This document shows, in pieces, positions 46,329 through 53,700 of a DNA stretch of 64,000 bases (position 1 is the stretch's first letter; each line of letters opens with the position of its first letter). Location of the stretch: positions 1-64,000 of the forward strand of contig NZ_AZXF01000029.1 of the NCBI RefSeq assembly GCF_000515115.1, written 5' to 3'. This stretch comes from Nocardiopsis sp. CNT312 (GTDB lineage: Bacteria; Actinomycetota; Actinomycetes; Streptosporangiales; Streptosporangiaceae). The translations under genes and the position numbers were made by a program. Under the pieces are notes generated by a model. It was not told where the DNA came from, did not search any database, and worked only from the letters and a program-made list of their open reading frames with translations.

Positions 46329-46649
46329 TCAACCGACTTTCAACTGCTCGTCACCGAAGTCCGCAACGATGACCAGGGTCCCACCCAAAGCCGAGACGTA
46401 GCGGTCCAAGACATCGCGTGTGGAGAGGTCCCCGGCCTCGATCTGGGACACTCGGGCAACGGAGACACCCATCCGCTGCGCAACCTGCGCTTGGCCCAAT
46501 CCTCGGCGCTTGCGCATTTCGACCAGTCGCCATGCCCTCGCCCCGTCGAGGAGTCGCGCCACAGCCTCCTCGAATGCCTGTTCTCCTCCAGCGGTCTCGA
46601 TCGCCCGTTCCAGGTGACCGCTGCCCCGCCAGTCACGGTAGCCACTCAT
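46329..46649 (-). CDS. higA: XRE-type antitoxin HigA-like
   Basis: 106 residues. The C-terminal part is a Cro/C1 helix-turn-helix: LVEMRKRRGLGQAQVAQRMG then SVARVSQIEAGDLSTRDVL. It ends GGTLVIVADFGDEQLKVG, as in many HigA proteins. The start overlaps the toxin stop by four bases (ATGA). Toxin-first order is characteristic of higBA. Local G+C is lower than that of purL. Confidence 0.9.
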   Translation of the reverse strand: MSGYRDWRGSGHLERAIETAGGEQAFEEAVARLLDGARAWRLVEMRKRRGLGQAQVAQRMGVSVARVSQIEAGDLSTRDVLDRYVSALGGTLVIVADFGDEQLKVG

Positions 46650-47023
46650 CCGCCCACCTCTTCCCGCCGTTCCTGCAGGTAGATCTCATAGAGCTGTTCC
46701 GCTCGCGGTATCGCCGCTCGGTACCATGTCTTCCAGGACCCTGACTTGTCTCCCGCCACCAACAGGATCGCCGAACGCCACGGGTCGAAGGCGAACAGCA
46801 CACGCACCTCGGTTCCGGCCGAGGATCCAGGACGCAGTTCCTTGAGGTTGGCGATGGCCGAGCCGACCACGGTGTCCACCAGTGGGCGACCTTCAGCCGG
46901 ACCGTTGCGTTCCAAGACCAGGATCGCTTGATTGACGAGTGTGTGGGACTTTCTGTCCTCTCTGTGGAGCACGTCCAGGAACTCCGCAACGTCCTCGGTC
47001 ATGAGAATCTGCCACGACCCCAA
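46646..47023 (-). CDS. higB: RelE/HigB-family toxin (phage Gp49-like)
   Basis: 125 residues. EVRVLFAFDPWRSAILLVAG, then DKSGSWKTWYRAAIPRAEQLY, is the signature of HigB/Gp49-like mRNA interferases that cut ribosome-bound mRNA. The start is TTG at 47023 with GGAGG six bases before it. It is the first gene of a two-gene operon preceded by an A+T-rich palindromic promoter. The module is inserted between purL and its duplicated 3' end. Confidence 0.92.
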   Translation of the reverse strand: MGSWQILMTEDVAEFLDVLHREDRKSHTLVNQAILVLERNGPAEGRPLVDTVVGSAIANLKELRPGSSAGTEVRVLFAFDPWRSAILLVAGDKSGSWKTWYRAAIPRAEQLYEIYLQERREEVGG

Positions 47024-47053
47024 TGGCGTCCTCCAAGCCCCAGAGTACTCTTA

Positions 47054-47071
47054 CTTAAGAATATTATTAAG
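47054..47071. promoter_or_regulatory. higBA promoter/operator palindrome
   Basis: CTTAA and TTAAG form an inverted repeat across 18 A+T-rich bases, 31 bases upstream of the higB start. The local composition (about 30% G+C) is exceptional in this window. It is a likely HigA binding site overlapping the promoter. Confidence 0.6.
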
Positions 47072-47111
47072 CAACACACGGTGTTCTCTATGTGATTCTC
47101 CGAGAAAAGTC

Positions 47112-47210
47112 CTGGCATACACGCACCCGGCCGGGTCCGTGGAGGTGCCGCTGGCCGAGCTGCGCACCGCCTACGAGTCCGCCCTGCCCGCCCTCATGGA
47201 CGGCGTGTAG
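47112..47210 (+). pseudogene. Truncated purL 3' fragment
   Basis: Reads in frame [20 protein letters not shown] followed by ALPALMDGV and stop, the last residues of PurL, with AL replaced by SV at two positions relative to the full gene. Upstream of it the frame loses similarity at about 47110. It has no start and cannot work alone. Confidence 0.93.
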
Positions 47211-47245
47211 TACCCGCGCGGGGGCGCCGCACGGCACCCCCGCGC
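47112..47245 (+). repeat. purL 3'-end direct repeat, distal copy
   Basis: Second copy of 46190-46323 (127 of 134 identical). Mismatches cluster at its left end, and the right end runs on into ordinary chromosomal sequence. Together the two copies bracket the 788-base TA cassette. Confidence 0.95.
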
Positions 47246-47356
47246 CCGTCCGGCGCCCCGGCTCCCAGCGGACCCCCGCTCACCCGCTCACCCGCTGGGT
47301 AGGGGGAGAGCGTGGACCGGTAGAACAGTGGGAGACGATGCGAGGGGGCGGAGACC

Positions 47357-47596
47357 ATGCGACGCGGACGGCTGAAGGGACCCCTGGGCAGCCACGAGCG
47401 CCCGGCGAGCGCTCTGGGATTCCGGCTGGTCCTGGCGGTGTTCGGTGCCCTGGTACTGCTGGCCGGGACGGTCGCGGCCCTCGTCTGGGCCCGTGAGCCC
47501 TGGCTGACCGTCCTGCTGGCGGCGGGCCTCATCGGCGCGTGCGTGAACGTGTACTGGGTGGGCCGCCGCCTGCGCTACGAGCGCCCCCGCCCCTGA
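47357..47596 (+). CDS. Small two-helix membrane protein (DUF6343-like)
   Basis: 79 residues: a short basic N-terminus (MRRGRLKGPLGSHERPASAL), two transmembrane helices (FRLVLAVFGALVLLAGTVAA; WLTVLLAAGLIGACVNVYWV) and a basic end. It resembles small DUF6343-type proteins common in streptomycetes, of unknown function. GGAG is upstream of the ATG. It was probably the ancestral neighbour of purL before the higBA insertion. Confidence 0.75.
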   Translation: MRRGRLKGPLGSHERPASALGFRLVLAVFGALVLLAGTVAALVWAREPWLTVLLAAGLIGACVNVYWVGRRLRYERPRP

Positions 47597-47626
47597 AGGG
47601 GCCCGGGCCGCGCGCCCGGAGCCCCT
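47597..47626. terminator. Bidirectional hairpin between convergent genes
   Basis: AGGGGC (47597-47602) pairs with GCCCCT (47621-47626), with an inner CGGGC/GCCCG stem, between the small membrane protein gene and the flavin-binding protein gene, whose stop codon it touches. Confidence 0.7.
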
Positions 47627-48285
47627 CACGGGCAGGCGCGTCCGACGGGCTCACCCCGCAGCGGCTCCGCCCAGGGGCCCGGCGCCCGCTTGGCCTCGAA
47701 GAAGTCGCCGCCCTTGCTCTTGACGTCGTCGGTTCCCCAGTCCTCGTCCTGCCCGGCCTTGCGCAGGTGGGGGATGTGCTTGCGGCAGTGGATGTAGGCC
47801 TCCTCGACCCGGACCAGGGTCCAGATCAGCGCCCGCTGCCCTGGCACCTGGGGCGGGGGGAGCCCCGGGACGTCCTCGCGGATCCGCTCGTCCTCCACCA
47901 GTCTGGCCCGCCCGTTGACGTGCAGACCGATCCGGTCACGGGTGAAGTCGAGGAACATCAGCCCGACGTGCGGGTTCTCCGTGATGTTGCCGAGGCTGGC
48001 GTGGACGCCGTTGCCCCGGAACTCCGGGTAGGCGACGCTGTACTCGTCGATGACGTGGACGAAACCCTGCGGTCCCGCCCGGAAACTGGAGTCGCACTCG
48101 CCCCTGCCGTCGGAAGTGGCGATGAACAGCATCTCCTGCCGGGCGATGAACTCGCGCATACGCGGGTTCAGATGGTCGAGCATCTGGTCCCGGTAGAAGC
48201 GGTCGGCGCGGTCGGTACTGCCGAGCGCCGCCTGTACGTAGCGCTCGCCCTCCGTTCCGGGAACGGGCCGGTCCTGTCGCGTCAT
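47626..48285 (-). CDS. Pyridoxamine 5'-phosphate oxidase family flavoprotein
   Basis: 219 residues with the split-barrel flavin-binding fold: FIARQEMLFIATSDGRGECDSSFRAG, VGLMFLDFTRDRIGLHVNGRA, and the C-terminal VEEAYIHCRKHIPHL typical of PNPOx-like proteins. Members bind FMN, F420 or haem and are mostly of unknown substrate. GAGGAA lies five bases before the ATG at 48285. It is 73 bp downstream of the globin gene and probably co-transcribed with it, so a joint role in nitrosative or oxidative stress is plausible. Confidence 0.87.
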   Translation of the reverse strand: MTRQDRPVPGTEGERYVQAALGSTDRADRFYRDQMLDHLNPRMREFIARQEMLFIATSDGRGECDSSFRAGPQGFVHVIDEYSVAYPEFRGNGVHASLGNITENPHVGLMFLDFTRDRIGLHVNGRARLVEDERIREDVPGLPPPQVPGQRALIWTLVRVEEAYIHCRKHIPHLRKAGQDEDWGTDDVKSKGGDFFEAKRAPGPWAEPLRGEPVGRACP

Positions 48286-48358
48286 GGGGATTCCTCGTGG
48301 CGTCGGGGAAGGGGCTACGGGATCGGGAAGACTGCGTGGGGCGATGCGTGGCACGCGG

Positions 48359-48859
48359 TCAGCGGGAGGACCGCGCGGGCCGGGCGTGGCTGGGGCCGGC
48401 TCCGGACGCCCTCTGTTCGGACTCCTCGGCTCCGGCCAGCATGGTGGCGGTGATCCACTCGTAGACGAGCACCCACGAGGAGCTCATCGAGGACGACCAC
48501 GTCGGCGAGATTTCACTGACCGCACGGATCAGTGCGCGACCCACGTAGGGGTAGTGCCTGGGCTCGACCCCGTACTCCCGCCGGTGCTGGGCGCCCAGTA
48601 CGCGCAGTTGGCGTGCGAGGTCGTCCGGGGTGTCCAGGTAGTGGGCGACCTGGAGGAGGGCGTCGGCCATGCGCTTGTGCTGCGGGTGCAGGTTCTCGGC
48701 GAACATGCTCCGCAGGTCCGGGGCCATCTCGAAGAGGTTCTGGTAGAAGCGTTCGGCCAGGAGGGTCGACCCGGCTGGCAGCGCCGAGCAGGAGACGCGG
48801 ACCGCCTCGATGGCCGACCGGTCGGGGAGGGGGACACTGCTGAGCGATCGGGGAGGCAT
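48359..48859 (-). CDS. Single-domain globin (flavohaemoglobin-type globin)
   Basis: 166 residues matching the globin domain of flavohaemoglobins without the reductase part: LLAERFYQNLFEMAPDLRSMF, HPQHKRMADALLQV and VLGAQHRREYGVEP with the proximal His, then HYPYVGRALIRAV. It may bind O2 or NO. The C-terminal tail is Ser/Ala/Arg-rich. Start at 48859. The operon partner downstream is a flavin-binding split-barrel protein, which might be its redox partner (inference). Confidence 0.88.
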   Translation of the reverse strand: MPPRSLSSVPLPDRSAIEAVRVSCSALPAGSTLLAERFYQNLFEMAPDLRSMFAENLHPQHKRMADALLQVAHYLDTPDDLARQLRVLGAQHRREYGVEPRHYPYVGRALIRAVSEISPTWSSSMSSSWVLVYEWITATMLAGAEESEQRASGAGPSHARPARSSR

Positions 48860-49211
48860 GGGGTTCCAGGTGGGTCGGTGAGCAGAGGGGCACCGGACCG
48901 TCGGGGGAACGAGCGACCGTACGCACCGCTCGTGGCGGAGGTGCTGGAGGAAGGAAGTGCAAGGGCTGTCGGCACGTCGTCGTCACCGGGCCCCGCTGGG
49001 AGACGGCAGGTTCACCGGACCCCGGTCCACGAGATCGCGCAACCGGAGGCCGCCGCAGCGACGGCACCTACGGAGTCGCCGTGGAGGGGTTGGAGTCCGC
49101 ATCACACCTACCTGTCACATACAGCGGTCGTACTGTAACAGAGGTCACCCTCTGGCACACACTCATCGTGGTCACGGTGGGGACGGATCAGCAGCACCGC
49201 CCGGAAGGCCG
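48860..49211. promoter_or_regulatory. Globin promoter region and GMC oxidoreductase 3' flank
   Basis: 352 bases without a gene. CAGAGG/CCTCTG (49139-49144 with 49149-49154) is a six-base hairpin that may end the oxidoreductase transcript. Next to it, CTGTCACATACAG (49092-49130 region) and CTGTAACAG are related repeats that could be a regulator site for the globin operon. Assignment uncertain. Confidence 0.4.
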
Positions 49212-50765
49212 TCAGGGCCGGTCGCGGTCGGCGCGGATGAGGTCGGCAGCGCGCTCGCCCAGCGCCAGAACCGTCACCATCGGGTTCGGCGTGGGCAGGG
49301 CGGGGAACACTGAGGCGTCGGCGACACGCAGGCCGCGCAGGCCGCGCACGCGCAGCCGGGGATCGACCACCGCCGCCGGGTCGTCGGCCGCGCCCATCCT
49401 GCAGGTGCCGGCCGGGTGGTAGACGGTGTGCGCCACGCTGCGGCCGTACTCCGACAGCTCCTCGTCGGTCCGGACACCGGGCCCCGGAGCGACCTCGCGC
49501 CTGATCCAGGAGCGGAACGGCTCCGTGGCGGCCACCTCTCGGGCGATCCTGAGGCCGTCGACGACCGTGCGCTCGTCGTAGCCGTCGGGATCGGTGAAGT
49601 AGCGGAAGTCCAGCGCCGGCGGTACCGCGGGATCGGCACTGGTCAGGAAGAGCCTGCCGCGTGAGCGCGCCCGGGGGACGTTCGGGGTCATGCACACCGC
49701 GTGCCCCTCGGGCGGTGTGTCATGGCCCAGCCGCCGGGTGTGGTCGTCGAAGGCCAGTTGGTACAGGTGGAACATCAGGTCCGGGCGCGGATCGGAGGCG
49801 TCGCGCCGCACGAACAGGGCCGCGTCGGAGTCCATGACCGTCTCCGGGGGCACCGGCCGCACGGTTTCCCACATGATGATCGACTCGGGGTGGTCGAGCA
49901 GGTTCTCCCCGACCCCCGGCAGGTCGTGACGGGGGTCGATGCCGACCGAACGCAGTTCCCCGGCATCGCCGACCCCGGAGAGCAGGAGCAACCGGGGACT
50001 GTCGACGGCTCCGGCGGCGAGGACGACCTCCTCGCGGGCGTGCACGGTGACGCGCCCGCCGGACGCGGTGGCGGCGCTGACGCCGGTGGCCCGGTCGCCG
50101 TCGAACACGATCCGGTCGGCCCAGGTCTCCAGCATCACGGTGAGGTTCTCGCGCACACCCATCACGGGGTGCAGGTAGGCGGTGGAGGCCGAGGACCGGT
50201 GGCCGGTGTAGGGGTCGTAGGCGACGGACAGGAAGCCCGCCCCTCCGGAGAACCCGCCACCGTGCGAGGTCAGGGCGTTGAAGTCCTCGACGACCGGGAC
50301 GCCCGTGGCCGCCGATGCCGCGGCCACCCAGTCCGCGACCATGGCGTTGCGGTGCTGGCGGGCGACCGGCACGATGTCGCACCTGATCCGGTCGGCGTAG
50401 GACTGCACCGTGGCGTTGTCCCAGCCCTGCGCGCCCAGGGCGACCCACGTGTCGAGGTCCTCCGCGAAGGGCCGGAACCCGATGAGGGTGTTGTGGGAGG
50501 AACAGCCGCCGAGCACCCGGGCCCGCGAGTGGACGATGTGGGAGTTGCCGCGCGGCTGTTCGGTGGTGGTGTACTTCAGGTCGAGGTCACCGCCGAGGAC
50601 GCTCATCCAGTCGCGAAGGCGGATCACGTTCGGGTGGTCGCGGTCGTCGGGCCCGCCCTCGATGACGCAGACGGTGGTCGCGGGGTCCTCACTGAGCCTG
50701 GCGGCGATCACCGACCCGGCGGTACCCCCGCCGACGATCACGTAGTCGTACGTGGTCTCCGTCAC
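49212..50765 (-). CDS. GMC-family FAD-dependent oxidoreductase
   Basis: 517 residues. The N-terminal FAD motif is YDYVIVGGGTAGSVIAARLS; GMC signature regions are HIVHSRARVLGGCSSHNTLIG and ARVLGGCS-type loops. The C-terminal catalytic part has VAHTVYHPAGTCRMG (active-site His) and PALPTPNPMVTVLALGERAA. Such enzymes oxidise alcohols such as choline, other polyols or aliphatic alcohols. No betaine aldehyde dehydrogenase is adjacent, so choline is not supported. The start is GTG at 50765 with GGAGG eight bases upstream. It is divergent from the aldolase-like gene, with an iron-box-like sequence between them. Confidence 0.9.
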   Translation of the reverse strand: MTETTYDYVIVGGGTAGSVIAARLSEDPATTVCVIEGGPDDRDHPNVIRLRDWMSVLGGDLDLKYTTTEQPRGNSHIVHSRARVLGGCSSHNTLIGFRPFAEDLDTWVALGAQGWDNATVQSYADRIRCDIVPVARQHRNAMVADWVAAASAATGVPVVEDFNALTSHGGGFSGGAGFLSVAYDPYTGHRSSASTAYLHPVMGVRENLTVMLETWADRIVFDGDRATGVSAATASGGRVTVHAREEVVLAAGAVDSPRLLLLSGVGDAGELRSVGIDPRHDLPGVGENLLDHPESIIMWETVRPVPPETVMDSDAALFVRRDASDPRPDLMFHLYQLAFDDHTRRLGHDTPPEGHAVCMTPNVPRARSRGRLFLTSADPAVPPALDFRYFTDPDGYDERTVVDGLRIAREVAATEPFRSWIRREVAPGPGVRTDEELSEYGRSVAHTVYHPAGTCRMGAADDPAAVVDPRLRVRGLRGLRVADASVFPALPTPNPMVTVLALGERAADLIRADRDRP

Positions 50766-50900
50766 TCCGACTCCTCCCGTTCGGTCCCCGGGGCGCGCTC
50801 CGCCCCAGGGCGACCGTATCCGCGTGCGGGCGGCACGGGGAGGGTCCGCGCGGACGACTTTCCGGGGCGGGGCGACACACAACGGTTAGGTGGCGTACAT

Positions 50901-50919
50901 TTAGGTATGCCTAAGCTGG
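50901..50919. promoter_or_regulatory. Candidate iron box (IdeR/DmdR type)
   Basis: TTAGGTATGCCTAAGCTGG matches 13 of 19 positions of the actinobacterial iron box (TTAGGTTAGGCTAACCTAA) and includes the palindrome TTAGG-4-CCTAA. A second TTAGGT lies 15 bases upstream (50886). It is 93 bases before the aldolase-like start and 136 bases from the divergent GMC gene start. Confidence 0.5.
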
Positions 50920-51011
50920 CCCGTCCGGCTTGACCGCCCGCACGCCCCGACCTCAACGGACAGTCTCCGCTGCGGTTCCAGGACCGCGACGACCGCCTTT
51001 CCGAGGAACAC

Positions 51012-51674
51012 ATGCTGCTTGAGCAGGAACGCCGTGACGTCTGCCTGACCGCCCGCAACCTCGCTGCCTCCGCCGGCTCCGCACCGGGAGAGGCGGGCAC
51101 CGTCAGCGTCCGCAACGGGGACCTCGTGGTGATCACCCCCCACGGTGCCGCCCTCGACCAGCTCCAGCCCGTGGACTGCCCGGTCATGTCCCTCGACGAG
51201 CGCGTACTGGAGGGGCGCCGCGACCCGGCCGCGGAGGCCACCCTGCACCTGGCCGTGCACCGCGGTGCGGCCGAGTACGGACGCGATGTCACGGCCGTGG
51301 TCAACGCCTTCACCGCCGACACCGTCGCCGCCTCGTCCGTACTGGTGGAGCTGCCGCCGGTGCACCACAGGGCCGCCGCCCTCGGCGGGGTGATCGCGGT
51401 GACCCCCTACGCCACCTACGGCACCGGCGAGATCTCCGACCAGGCGGCCAAGGCCCTCAAGGGGCGCGACGCCGCGCTGCTGGCCAACCACGGCGGAGTG
51501 GCCCTGGGCCGGGGCCTGGCGCACGCGCTGGAGAACCTGCGCCTGCTGGACTGGCTCAGCGCCACCTACCTGAGGGCCCGGCAGTTCGGCGAGCCCCGGG
51601 TGCTGTCGGAGGACGAGCTGGCGCGGGTACGCGTGCGCGACACCTACGGCTGGGCGGGCCCGGACATCTTCTAG
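51012..51674 (+). CDS. Class II aldolase/adducin-like protein lacking zinc ligands
   Basis: 220 residues aligning with L-fuculose-phosphate aldolase-type proteins: RRDVCLTARNLAASAGSAP, AAEATLHLAVHRGA, VTPYATYGTGEISDQAAKAL and LLANHGGVALGRGL. The usual HxH zinc pair after VV is replaced by N-A-F (VVNAFTADT); the third His (NHGG) and the Glu of AAEATLH remain. Aldolase chemistry is therefore doubtful. GAGGAA precedes the ATG. An iron-box-like palindrome lies upstream. Its last codons (RDTYGWAGP) are duplicated behind the following TA module, so its C-terminus may have been replaced on insertion. Confidence 0.82.
   Translation: MLLEQERRDVCLTARNLAASAGSAPGEAGTVSVRNGDLVVITPHGAALDQLQPVDCPVMSLDERVLEGRRDPAAEATLHLAVHRGAAEYGRDVTAVVNAFTADTVAASSVLVELPPVHHRAAALGGVIAVTPYATYGTGEISDQAAKALKGRDAALLANHGGVALGRGLAHALENLRLLDWLSATYLRARQFGEPRVLSEDELARVRVRDTYGWAGPDIF
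51637..51661 (+). repeat. 25-bp direct repeat at the aldolase 3' end, proximal copy
   Basis: GCGACACCTACGGCTGGGCG plus GGCCC, identical to 52402-52426. It lies inside the last codons of the aldolase-like gene and bounds the phd-vapC module on the left. Confidence 0.95.
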
Positions 51675-51677
51675 GGC

Positions 51678-52079
51678 CTACTCGACGCCCGTGGCCAGGA
51701 CGCCGGGGAGGTCGCCGAAGCGCACCTTGGCGTCGCGGCTCACGACGGTCCGCCCGGTCTGGGCGGCGTGCGCGGCCACCATGAGGTCCAGAGCACCGCG
51801 CTTGCGCCCACCAGCGATCGTGTGTGCGATCAGCCTGGAGTGGTGCACGGCCGTGGCCTCCGTGTAATCGAGCACTTCCATGTAGGTGAGGATCTCCGCC
51901 AGCGCACGAGAACGCGCCGCCGCTCGCTTCACGGTATCGGTGAGTTCGATCCCCGCACGGAACTCGGCCACGGTGACGGCCGCGATGGCGAGTTCGTCTT
52001 GGTCGAACAGGGATCGGTCCAGAGCATCCCGCTCATAGGAGATCAGGATGTTGGTATCGAGTATCAGGCGTCGTCCCAC
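51678..52079 (-). CDS. vapC: PIN-domain ribonuclease toxin VapC
   Basis: 133 residues. PIN acidic residues are present: LILDTNILISYERD (Asp), VTVAEFRAGIELTD (Glu), GALDLMVAAHAAQ (Asp) and VVSRDAKVRFGDLPGV (Asp). Start GTG at 52079 inside the antitoxin's last codons (16-base overlap), with AAGGAA before it. It follows a Phd/YefM-type antitoxin. Four bases separate its stop from the aldolase-like stop, and the two genes converge. Confidence 0.92.
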   Translation of the reverse strand: MGRRLILDTNILISYERDALDRSLFDQDELAIAAVTVAEFRAGIELTDTVKRAAARSRALAEILTYMEVLDYTEATAVHHSRLIAHTIAGGRKRGALDLMVAAHAAQTGRTVVSRDAKVRFGDLPGVLATGVE

Positions 52080-52321
52080 GGGTTCCTTACCTCGTCGTCC
52101 ATCACGGCCCTGGCTTTGAGCACATCGCTTTCGAACTCGTCGTCCAGCGGTTCGGCTCTCTCCAGGGCCGCACGCAGGTCCGCACCCGTGTAGCGAGGGG
52201 CGGGGCCGATCAGGGCGATCGGGGTCCTGCCCCGCGTGATGGTCACCCGTTCGCCGCTCTCGATGGCGTCCAGGAGATCCGAGAACTTTCTCGCGGCCTC
52301 GGTCGCGGTGATCGTACGCAT
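52064..52321 (-). CDS. Phd/YefM-family antitoxin
   Basis: 85 residues. MRTITATEAARKFSDLLDAI, then ESGERVTITRGRTPIALIGP, is the Phd/YefM DNA-binding fold; the C-terminal acidic tail (LDDEFESDVLKARAVMDDEV) binds the toxin. An ATG at 52330 in frame adds three residues. Neither start has a clear ribosome binding site, and a palindrome lies immediately upstream, so leaderless translation or a very short leader is possible. Confidence 0.9.
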   Translation of the reverse strand: MRTITATEAARKFSDLLDAIESGERVTITRGRTPIALIGPAPRYTGADLRAALERAEPLDDEFESDVLKARAVMDDEVRNPWDDA

Positions 52322-52333
52322 GCACACCATGAT

Positions 52334-52348
52334 ATCTGACTATCAGAT
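52334..52348. promoter_or_regulatory. phd-vapC operator palindrome
   Basis: ATCTGA and TCAGAT form a perfect inverted repeat with three bases between, directly upstream of the antitoxin start in an A+T-rich patch. A Phd-type autoregulatory site is likely. Confidence 0.65.
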
Positions 52349-52359
52349 TTTTCTCGGTC

Positions 52360-52578
52360 TCACAGGAGAACGGAGAACTCGCCCGTCTCCCGGCTCTCGG
52401 TGCGACACCTACGGCTGGGCGGGCCCACCCGCCTCCGCACGGCCGCCCGGCCCCACTCGCCCTCGTCGTCGGGAACCTCGTCGGGCTGCGTCCAGGCCAG
52501 GTAGAGCGCGGGAACCGCGGTGCGCGCCATGTAGATCAGCCACATCACGGGCATGAACGGTTCCTCAGGAGCGGTCAC
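52360..52578 (-). CDS. Short membrane protein, C-terminus altered by the TA insertion
   Basis: 72 residues with one hydrophobic helix (VMWLIYMARTAVPALYLAW) near the N-terminus. Its start overlaps the HTH gene stop by four bases (ATGA), so it was the last gene of the ABC exporter operon. Its final 20 or so codons run through the 25-bp repeat and a diverged aldolase-like stretch, so the native C-terminus is probably lost. Function unknown. Confidence 0.55.
   Translation of the reverse strand: MTAPEEPFMPVMWLIYMARTAVPALYLAWTQPDEVPDDEGEWGRAAVRRRVGPPSRRCRTESRETGEFSVLL
52402..52426 (+). repeat. 25-bp direct repeat, distal copy with diverged aldolase flank
   Basis: Identical to 51637-51661. To its left (52366-52401) codons resembling the aldolase sequence (E-N-G-E-L-A-R-L against S-E-D-E-L-A-R-V) appear with a one-base frame slip, as if a diverged aldolase 3' end lies here. 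Confidence 0.85.
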
Positions 52579-52856
52579 TGGCCTATGCGGGGGAAGGGGA
52601 CCGTGGAGAACACCACCTCCACGGGCACCTCGAAGTAGCGGGCGATGCGCAGCGCCAGGTGGAGACTGGGGCTGTACTCGCCCCGCTCCAGGTAGCCGAC
52701 CGTCTGGTAGTGCACGCCGAGCGCCTCGGAGAGCTCGCGGCGGGACACGCCCCGCTCGACTCGCAGCACCGCGATCCGGTTGTAGATCGCCTCGCTGTTG
52801 CCGACCGAGGACCGCCCCTTGCGGCCCGCGCCCCCTCCGCCGTCGTCAGTAGGCAC
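52575..52856 (-). CDS. XRE-family HTH regulator of the ABC exporter operon
   Basis: 93 residues. After a Gly-rich N-terminus comes a compact Cro/C1 helix-turn-helix: IAVLRVERGVSRRELSEALG, then VHYQTVGYLERGEYSPSLHLA, ending with VEVVFSTVPF. This is the short YozG/YgzD-like type often encoded with ABC-2 exporters. The GTG start lies in the permease 3' end (11-base overlap). Probably a repressor of the operon acting at the palindrome upstream of the ATPase gene. Confidence 0.85.
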   Translation of the reverse strand: MPTDDGGGGAGRKGRSSVGNSEAIYNRIAVLRVERGVSRRELSEALGVHYQTVGYLERGEYSPSLHLALRIARYFEVPVEVVFSTVPFPRIGQ

Positions 52857-53700
52857 GCTTCATCGCCCTCTCCTTGGCCGCCTGGACCCGCGACCCCGAC
52901 TCACGGCGGGCCATGCGCCGCAGCACGACGGGAGCCACCAGGCACCCAACCACCGCCCAGGCGGCCAGGACCGCCGCCACCACGGGCAACTGCCAGGACC
53001 CGGCGAGTTCGAGCGCGGCGTAGTCGACGGGCAGGGTTCCCGCACGCACGCCGAGGCCCAGCCAGTAGACGGGCAGCACCTGTGCGGCGGTCAGCGCCCA
53101 GTCCGGCAGCAGTTCCATGGGGAACAGGACCCCGGAGAGCGTGACCAGGGCCATGATCGGGATCATCATCAGCCCCACGAACCTGGGGTTGCCGATCAGG
53201 GCTCCGGCGATCGCCCCGATCGGTGCCATGGCCAGCAGGCCCAGGAGGCAGACCCACACGAGCGTGGCCGCGGCACCCCAGCCCCGGGGGCCGAAGCCCT
53301 CCACGACGAACAGTCCCGGCACCACCATGAGCATGACCGCCACCAGTGACATGAGCACCAGATGAGTGATCTTGGCGGCACCGTAGCCGATTATCCCGTG
53401 CGGCAGGGCCTTGGCCCGCAGGAACGTGCCGTCCTCGCGTTCGGCCGCCAGCACCTGGGCGACACTCATCGTCCCCAGCATGATCAGGATGAGCGCCACG
53501 CCACCGGAGTAGGAGACCGCCCCGTAGGCGACGGGCGCGTCGCCGACCTGCTCACCCGCGAGGAAGACCCCCACGACGATGAACACGGCGGGCAGGTACA
53601 GGTAGCCGAACAGGTCCATGGCGTTGGTGAAGGTCCCCCGGAACTCCAGGAGCCCCCGGGAGAGCCCCGCACGGACCGCGTTGCCTCTGGTGTTCTTCAC
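52846..53700 (-). CDS. ABC-2 type exporter permease
   Basis: 284 residues with six transmembrane helices and the ABC-2 membrane pattern (GTMSVAQVLAAEREDGTFLR; SGVLFPMELLPDWALTAAQV, then LPVYWLGLGV). It overlaps the ATPase stop by four bases (ATGA). With the ATPase it should form an exporter for a drug, lipid or antibiotic. Substrate unknown. A basic C-terminal tail (QAAKERAMKRAY) faces the cytoplasm. Confidence 0.88.
   Translation of the reverse strand: MKNTRGNAVRAGLSRGLLEFRGTFTNAMDLFGYLYLPAVFIVVGVFLAGEQVGDAPVAYGAVSYSGGVALILIMLGTMSVAQVLAAEREDGTFLRAKALPHGIIGYGAAKITHLVLMSLVAVMLMVVPGLFVVEGFGPRGWGAAATLVWVCLLGLLAMAPIGAIAGALIGNPRFVGLMMIPIMALVTLSGVLFPMELLPDWALTAAQVLPVYWLGLGVRAGTLPVDYAALELAGSWQLPVVAAVLAAWAVVGCLVAPVVLRRMARRESGSRVQAAKERAMKRAY

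Noticed and set aside
46329..52346. Integrase, transposase or IS ends associated with the TA modules
   Set aside because: I looked through both cassettes and their flanks and found no recombinase gene and no terminal inverted repeats.
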